A stretch of 64,000 nt of DNA from Streptomyces sp. NBC_01351 (lineage in GTDB: Bacteria; Actinomycetota; Actinomycetes; Streptomycetales; Streptomycetaceae), in NCBI RefSeq assembly GCF_036237315.1, contig NZ_CP108356.1, positions 4,903,501-4,967,500 of the forward strand, given 5' to 3'. Below the pieces are notes generated by a model that searched no databases, was not told where the DNA came from, and saw only the letters and a program-made list of their open reading frames with translations. This document shows, piece after piece, positions 59,197 to 64,000 of this stretch. The stretch's first letter is position 1, and the number at the start of each line of letters is the position of its first letter. Both the position numbers and the translations under genes were made by a program.

Positions 59197-60261
59197 TCAG
59201 GCGGCCGGAATCGTCGACGCGTCGATCACGAAGCGGTAGCGGACGTCAGAGGTCAGCACCCGCTCGTACGCCTCGTTGATCTGTTCGCCGGAGACGACCT
59301 CGATGTCAGGGCCCAGGTCGTGCTCCGCGCAGAAATCCAGCATTTCCTGGGTTTCGGCGATACCGCCGATCAGCGAGCCGGCCAGCGTTTTGCGGCCGGC
59401 CATCAGGGAGAACAGCATCACGCTGCTCGGGGCCGACGGGGCGCCGACGTTCACCAGCGTGCCGTTCGTCCTGAGCAGCGACAGGTACGCGTCGAGTTCG
59501 AGGTTGGCCGACACCGTGCTGATGATCAGGTCGAAGGCGCCGGCCAGCCGCTCGAACGTCGCCGGGTCGGAGGTGGCGTGGAAGTGGTCCGCGCCCAGCC
59601 GCTCCCCGTCGTCCTTCTTGCCCAGGGTCCGCGAGAGCACCGTCACCTCGGCACCCATGGCGTGCGCGATCTTGACACCCATGTGGCCGAGGCCGCCCAG
59701 GCCGACGACGGCGACCTTCTTGCCGGGGCCGGCGTTCCAGTGGACCAGCGGGGAGTACAGGGTGATGCCGGCGCACAGCAGCGGCGCGGCCTCGGCGAGC
59801 GGGATGCCCTCGGGGATGCGCAGCACGAAGTTCTCGTCGACGACGATGTGGGTGGAGTAGCCGCCGTAGGTGGGACCGCCGTCGGGGCCGGGCGAGTTGT
59901 ACGTCTCCACGGCGCCGTTCGCGCAGAACTGCTCCTGGCCGCCCCTGCAGTTGTCGCAGTTCCGGCAGGAGTCCACCATGCAGCCGACGCCGACCCGGTC
60001 ACCCGTGCGGTGCTGGGTGACGCCCGGGCCCACGGCGGTGACCACACCGGCGATCTCATGGCCCGGAACCATCGGGAAGACGCCGCCGCCCATGTCGTCG
60101 CGGGCCCGGTGGATGTCGGTGTGGCAGATCCCCGTGTACTTGATCTCTATCAGCACGTCGTGCTCGCCCACCGGCCGCCGCGGGATCGTGCCGCGCTCCA
60201 GCCTGGAGCCGGCTGCGGGGACGAGGTAGGCGGGCACGGAGGTGACGGTCTGTGCGGTCAT
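59197..60261 (-). CDS. zinc-dependent alcohol dehydrogenase (YahK/CAD-like)
   Basis: This 354-residue medium-chain dehydrogenase has the catalytic zinc ligands in TGICHTDIH (Cys46) and PGHE (67-69), and four structural-zinc cysteines, Cys99, 102, 105 and 113. The NAD(P) fold is [14 protein letters not shown]. It is nearest the cinnamyl alcohol/aldehyde reductase type. In the operon it could interconvert an alcohol and the aldehyde made by the LuxC-like reductase. The start is the ATG at 60261 with AGGAAG upstream. Confidence 0.93.
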   Translation of the reverse strand: MTAQTVTSVPAYLVPAAGSRLERGTIPRRPVGEHDVLIEIKYTGICHTDIHRARDDMGGGVFPMVPGHEIAGVVTAVGPGVTQHRTGDRVGVGCMVDSCRNCDNCRGGQEQFCANGAVETYNSPGPDGGPTYGGYSTHIVVDENFVLRIPEGIPLAEAAPLLCAGITLYSPLVHWNAGPGKKVAVVGLGGLGHMGVKIAHAMGAEVTVLSRTLGKKDDGERLGADHFHATSDPATFERLAGAFDLIISTVSANLELDAYLSLLRTNGTLVNVGAPSAPSSVMLFSLMAGRKTLAGSLIGGIAETQEMLDFCAEHDLGPDIEVVSGEQINEAYERVLTSDVRYRFVIDASTIPAA

Positions 60262-60342
60262 GTCCTTCTTCCTGGAGGATCAACGGACTGGGTGCGGGCC
60301 GTAGGCCGTACTCCGCACGACATCCGCGCAGGTCAGCGCAGG

Positions 60343-61704
60343 TCAGCGCAGGACGGTCTTGGTACGCATGAGGAAGTCGGCGAGATAGCCGTCGTGCGGG
60401 AGGCCGGGCGCCATCCACGGGGTCGGATGGTCACCGATGTAGACGTTGCCGATCGTCGGCTCGGCCACCAGGGCGTCGATCAGGTCCTCGTCGGTGGTGA
60501 CGGCCGTGAGGACGAGCGTGCCCCGCAGGGGCCGGATCCCGGCTTCGCGGTCCCACGGTGCGACCCATGCGCACGGGAAGCCCAGTTCCATGCCGAGCTG
60601 CGCGTCGAAGGGGCTGTCGAGCTGGTGCACGGCCGGCCGCAGCACGGCGGTGCCGTCGCCGAGGTCGTCGAGGATCCCGTCGCCACCGAGCCACGCCTTG
60701 GTGTCGGCCGCCCGCTGGCGAAGTCCTTCCTCCCACCGGCGGGCGGGGCCGATCGGCATGACGGGCAGCACCGCCCGATCGTCCGACGGGGGCAGGCTGG
60801 GCAGCGCGGCGAGGCGTTCGGCGAGCGCTGCCGCCACCGGGGTGGGGTCGCCTTCGACGAGTACGCCGGTGGCGTTGACGCAGCCGACGCCCCCACCGCT
60901 GCTGATCGACTCCACGATGGTGTCGACGATCGGCTCCCAGTCGGCTTCGGCGGTGATGAGCACCTTGGAGCGCCCGGGGCCCTGCGGCAGGATGCGCGGA
61001 TCGTCCGCGTACTTGCGCATGACGTCGTCACCGCCGTAGACGATTCCGAGGTCCGCGTGCCGGAGGATCTCGTCGGCCGCCTGGTGGTCGGTGGGCAGCA
61101 GGACGATCCGGTCCTCGCCGAATCCGGCCTCGCGCAGGGCGGTGACCAACCGGTGCGGCGTGAAGGCCTCGCGCCGGGACGGACGCACGGCGACCCGGTA
61201 GCCGAGCGCGACGGCGTCCAGCCAACCTTGGTGCACCGACGGGTGGTTGCCCGCGGCGTGGACGGCGAACACGTCGCCCCGACGGGTCCACACCGCCCTG
61301 CCGCCACGGGTCAGCGGATCGCGCCACGAATCGACCGCGCCGGCCGGCCGTGCGTTCTGCATGCTGTGGTGGATCCGCTCGGCGGCCCGCGCGATGTCGG
61401 CGGTGGCGCCTCGTACCGTCGTGATCGGTGTGCCGGTGGCGGCGCTGACGGTGCGCTGGTACTCCTCCGCCGTCAGTCCCGCGACCCGCTGCGTGGCGAA
61501 CGCCCGGCCCGCCTCGGCGAGCGCCGCGATCCGTGCGTCGAGGGGCATCACCGGTGCGCGGTGCAGTGCTTTCATCGCGCGGGTGACGTAGAGCGGCGGT
61601 ACGAGACTCAGGGTCGCGATCGGGTTTCCGGCGAGGTCCGGGATCGTCTCCTGCCGCCGCGATCGATAGGGGCCGTTCGGGCCGAGAGCGTCGAGGAACA
61701 GCAT
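60343..61704 (-). CDS. LuxC/GriC-like acyl reductase
   Basis: This 453-residue ALDH-superfamily acyl reductase of the LuxC family has its nucleophilic Cys275 in SSGGGVGCVNATG. Other matching stretches are AAGNHPSVHQGWLDAVALGY and LGIVYGGDD. In grixazone biosynthesis the homologous pair GriC and GriD reduces an aryl carboxylic acid to its aldehyde. The start ATG overlaps the LuxE-like stop by one base (TAATG). The two must work together to make an aldehyde. Confidence 0.88.
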   Translation of the reverse strand: MLFLDALGPNGPYRSRRQETIPDLAGNPIATLSLVPPLYVTRAMKALHRAPVMPLDARIAALAEAGRAFATQRVAGLTAEEYQRTVSAATGTPITTVRGATADIARAAERIHHSMQNARPAGAVDSWRDPLTRGGRAVWTRRGDVFAVHAAGNHPSVHQGWLDAVALGYRVAVRPSRREAFTPHRLVTALREAGFGEDRIVLLPTDHQAADEILRHADLGIVYGGDDVMRKYADDPRILPQGPGRSKVLITAEADWEPIVDTIVESISSGGGVGCVNATGVLVEGDPTPVAAALAERLAALPSLPPSDDRAVLPVMPIGPARRWEEGLRQRAADTKAWLGGDGILDDLGDGTAVLRPAVHQLDSPFDAQLGMELGFPCAWVAPWDREAGIRPLRGTLVLTAVTTDEDLIDALVAEPTIGNVYIGDHPTPWMAPGLPHDGYLADFLMRTKTVLR

Positions 61705-62762
61705 TAGTACACGCCCTCGATCACCGGCGCACCGCTGAAGGACTCCACGGGAGCGACGTCGGCGAGCGAGTCGCCGAAACCGTCCGTGGCCGGTGCGATC
61801 CGGGTGGCGAAGTCCCGTTCGGCGTTGTTGACCAGCAACGCCGTTCGGCTCATGTGGTGGACGATCACCTGCCCGCGTTCGCCGTACGGAACGACCCGGC
61901 CGGTTTCGGGGTCGACCACCCGGAAGGTGGTGTACGGGGCGAAGGAGTCGAACACGCACGGCTCGTCGGCTCCGAGGCCGGGGCGCTCCACCGATGTCCC
62001 CAGCATCATGGTGCTGCCGTAGCCCCCGACGAGCTTGGTGTTCGGGAACACCTCGTCGCGCAGCAGATCCCGGGTGTCGGCGTCCAGATGCGTACCGCCC
62101 CAGATGATCGTGCGGACCTTGCGGTTCACCAGCTCGACCAGGTCATCGCGCTGGGCGAGGCGGTCCAGCATCGGCGGAGTGGCGAAGAGCACGCCCACGT
62201 CCTGGCTGGACAGGACGAAACCGATCTGCTCGATGAGGTGATCGGTGTAGGCGCTGGCCATGTCCATGTGGCCGTCCGCGAGCAGCTTCTTCACCCATCG
62301 CGGGTCCAGATCGATGGCGAAGTTCAGCCCGCCCCGAAGCGCCGCGGTGTCGACCGCCATGGCTCCGACGTTGTGCGGCCCGGTGGGAACGGCACTGAGC
62401 CAGTCGACGTTCCGGGGCACACCGTGTTCGTCGAGTCGCTCGCTGAACCACTCGACGCTGCGCCGGTGCCATTCCGCGGCGAACACCACGCGCTTGGGCT
62501 CCCCGGTGGTGCCACCGCTTTCGTAGACGCTGGCCTCGAGGCCGTCGCCGTAGCCCTGGGGAATCAGATCGCGGACCGCGACGTCGCGCAGTTCGTCCAC
62601 CACATTGGGAAACAAGCCGAGATCGTCGAAATCACGTACATCGGTCAACGGGTCAAAGTCGAGCGTCTCGGCGCGCTTCAGCCAGAACGGCGATCCGGTC
62701 TCCGGGCTGAAGTGCCACCGCATCATCTTCCGAACGAACTCTTCGCCCTTTTGTTCAGCCAT
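61704..62762 (-). CDS. LuxE/GriD-like acyl-activating enzyme
   Basis: This 352-residue ANL-superfamily enzyme has the AMP-binding P-loop YESGGTTGEPK (80-90) and the later GGTHLDADTRDLL and GYGSTMMLGTS. It is compact like LuxE acyl-protein synthetases and lacks the C-terminal domain of full ligases. It would adenylate a carboxylic acid and pass the acyl group to the LuxC-like partner for reduction. The ATG at 62762 has AGAGGA six bases upstream. It sits one base before the LuxC-like gene. Confidence 0.87.
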   Translation of the reverse strand: MAEQKGEEFVRKMMRWHFSPETGSPFWLKRAETLDFDPLTDVRDFDDLGLFPNVVDELRDVAVRDLIPQGYGDGLEASVYESGGTTGEPKRVVFAAEWHRRSVEWFSERLDEHGVPRNVDWLSAVPTGPHNVGAMAVDTAALRGGLNFAIDLDPRWVKKLLADGHMDMASAYTDHLIEQIGFVLSSQDVGVLFATPPMLDRLAQRDDLVELVNRKVRTIIWGGTHLDADTRDLLRDEVFPNTKLVGGYGSTMMLGTSVERPGLGADEPCVFDSFAPYTTFRVVDPETGRVVPYGERGQVIVHHMSRTALLVNNAERDFATRIAPATDGFGDSLADVAPVESFSGAPVIEGVY

Positions 62763-62813
62763 GAACTGTCCTCTCGAAAAAGTCTTCCGGGGCAGGGCAC
62801 TCGTCACTTCTCG

Positions 62814-63773
62814 CTACTGGGGAACGGGCTGCCGGCGCAGCTGGTCCGCGGCGTCCCAGGGGAAGAGGTGAAGGTTCCAGGCACCCAGGCAGTTGATGTA
62901 GAGGGCCATCTGGCTCGCCACCGCGAGGAAGTCCTCGCGGTCGAGCTCGTCGAGGCAGGCCAGTACGCGCTCGGTGAAGGCCCACAGCTTCTCCAGGCCG
63001 CAGTAGCCCAGGAACTCGGCCGGGACGCCGATCAGCAGGCGTGCCATCTGGCGCAGGGAGTCCATCGGCATGTTCGCGACCGCGGCGCGGACCAGGCCGC
63101 CGTAGGTGGCGTAGCCGAGCGGGCGGGTCTCGCCGTTGACGAACAGGAGGGTGGGAAGAACCGTCTCGTAGCTGCCGGCTCCGGAAGGGATCAGGCCTTC
63201 GTGCAGGTCGGCGAGCTCGGGCGGTGCGGTCAGCCAGATCCGCTCGGTCTCCGCGTGCAGATCGTGGATCAGCTGCTGCGCATCGGAGTTCGCGGCGGTC
63301 AGCCGGGGAATGCGGTGTCCGCCCGCGGTGCCGGCCTTGCGGACCTCCACCAGGATCTGCTTCTTCGTCGCGTAGACGGCGTCCCAGACCGCGGCCCCGG
63401 CCTCCAGCAGGGCCGGCATGTCCTCCTGCCGGATCCGGCCCACGGGCGAAGCCGGCATCGGCTCGCTCAACTCGCCGTACTTGATGCCCAGATGCTGCAG
63501 CCCGGAGCAGAAGACCGTCCCGTCGGGCGCATCGCGCCGGTCGGCGATCTTGTGAGTGGCGTGCAGGTGCAGCAGCGAGGGGATCGGTACGTGGTGGTAC
63601 AGGTGCTGTCCGGCGACCAGCGCGTGTCCCTGCAGACTCCGATAGGGCAAGGACTCCCACAGGGCATCTGCCAACTCAGGGTTGCGGTCATCGAGTTCCG
63701 CGGTGACGGTGATGCCCAGATCAGGCCAGGAAATCTCGATGTGCCGAGCGGATAACGTCGTGGTCGTGGACAA
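62814..63773 (-). CDS. cyclophilin-like/cucumopine-synthase-type protein, probable Pictet-Spenglerase (copy 1)
   Basis: This 319-residue protein is a full-length paralog of the gene at 57552-58553, with the same cyclophilin-like N-terminus (ISWPDLGITVTAELDDRNPE, GIKYGELSEP) and helical C-terminus (AEFLGYCGLEKLWAFTERV). It is the first gene of the minus-strand operon. It also begins at TTG, with AAGGAAAAACC before it, nearly the same as its paralog's AAGGAAATACC. Either both enzymes act on different substrates or they form a heteromer. McbB/KslB-type Pictet-Spengler activity is inferred from family. Confidence 0.7.
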   Translation of the reverse strand: MSTTTTLSARHIEISWPDLGITVTAELDDRNPELADALWESLPYRSLQGHALVAGQHLYHHVPIPSLLHLHATHKIADRRDAPDGTVFCSGLQHLGIKYGELSEPMPASPVGRIRQEDMPALLEAGAAVWDAVYATKKQILVEVRKAGTAGGHRIPRLTAANSDAQQLIHDLHAETERIWLTAPPELADLHEGLIPSGAGSYETVLPTLLFVNGETRPLGYATYGGLVRAAVANMPMDSLRQMARLLIGVPAEFLGYCGLEKLWAFTERVLACLDELDREDFLAVASQMALYINCLGAWNLHLFPWDAADQLRRQPVPQ

Positions 63774-63817
63774 GGTTTTTCCTTCGTTCGGCGAGATGTC
63801 GGGAGCATCGGGAGTCC

Positions 63818-63953
63818 GGCTGGAAATCCGACATCAGGCGAACGCCTTTCAGACACAACGGCGTTGCAGACACGGCACGCGCAATCCCCCGATTAGCTGC
63901 GGCTTGTGAGGAGTAGACAGGGAATCGAGCCGGGGCAGGTAGGGGTCGAAGAC
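63818..63953. repeat. right inverted repeat of the biosynthetic locus
   Basis: This is the inverted match of 53480-53615 and lies between the divergent first operon gene and the right mini-ORF. It probably carries the promoter of the operon on one strand and of the mini-ORF on the other. Confidence 0.75.
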
Positions 63954-64000
63954 ATGAAAACTCCGCAGGCTGAGGCCTGCTCTTCGTGGATTCCTACGAG
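63954..64000 (+). CDS. partial mini-ORF MKTPQAEACSSWIPT...
   Basis: This open frame runs off the end of the window after 15 codons plus two bases. It begins MKTPQAE, identical to the left-copy peptide, then ACSSWIPT. The alignment with the left copy continues base by base past the left stop, where Trp replaces TAG. A conserved start with a diverging tail containing Cys and Trp is the pattern of a RiPP-type precursor, but a leader peptide of a following gene cannot be excluded without the sequence beyond 64000. Confidence 0.45.
   Translation, partial: MKTPQAEACSSWIPT

Noticed and set aside
1..64000. CRISPR array, prophage or integrase-bearing island
   Set aside because: I saw no regularly spaced repeats, phage structural genes, integrase or transposase genes in the window.

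Overview
The window is very GC-rich actinobacterial chromosome, most likely Streptomyces or a close relative such as Kitasatospora. The support is lineage-typical gene types: fused FbiC, DUF397 proteins paired with XRE/DUF5753 regulators, a GPP34 protein, class F sortase, amphi-Trp protein, HATPase-type ATP-binding protein and F420-dependent oxidoreductases, together with GTG/ATG starts and many 4-bp stop/start overlaps. All calls come from reading the sequence; no search or folding program was run.

0-12 kb: an amidohydrolase and an aldehyde dehydrogenase are translationally coupled behind a structured leader. Next come a helical-repeat protein, an AlkC/AlkD-like alkylation-repair protein, an APC permease, a toxin-antitoxin-like HTH plus frameshifted PIN pair, and a redox pair divergent from an HxlR regulator that is followed by a DUF4239 protein. 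12-20 kb: an accessory stretch with gene fragments, a VOC protein, a pair of about 420-bp inverted repeats flanking a secreted protein, a DUF397/XRE pair, a VapBC module, an LLM oxidoreductase and an ADP-ribosylglycohydrolase-like protein. 21-27 kb: three secreted proteins (tyrosine phosphatase, I36-type inhibitor, phosphodiester glycosidase), then fbiC.

27-38 kb: an SDR gene with a decayed partial copy nearby, a lipoprotein, and a plus-strand block of SulP transporter, PPK2 polyphosphate kinase, P-type cation ATPase, diacylglycerol-kinase-like protein, amphi-Trp protein and a small membrane protein. This block looks like an ion, phosphate and membrane stress module. 38-51 kb: an aminotransferase, a DUF397/XRE pair, GPP34, a large D-Ala-D-Ala carboxypeptidase with a repeat-rich tail and an ECF-type promoter, membrane proteins, a class F sortase, a histidine kinase and tRNA-Arg(CCU). 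51-53 kb: an ArsR regulator divergent from an FAD monooxygenase, sharing a long palindrome.

53.4-64 kb is the most interesting part: a putative natural-product locus bounded by inverted repeats of about 170 bp. Eight minus-strand genes form one likely operon: two paralogous cyclophilin-like enzymes of the McbB/cucumopine-synthase type (probable Pictet-Spenglerases), a LuxE/LuxC-like (GriD/GriC-like) carboxylic acid reductase pair, a zinc alcohol dehydrogenase, an SRPBCC protein, a DAO-family FAD oxidoreductase and an O-carbamoyltransferase. A deaminase lies on the other strand. A simple reading is that an acid is activated and reduced to an aldehyde, condensed with an amine by one or both Pictet-Spenglerase-like enzymes, then oxidised and carbamoylated. 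Each flanking repeat carries a tiny outward-facing ORF starting MKTPQAE with a different tail, suggestive of a short precursor peptide or duplicated leader. The right copy runs off the window.
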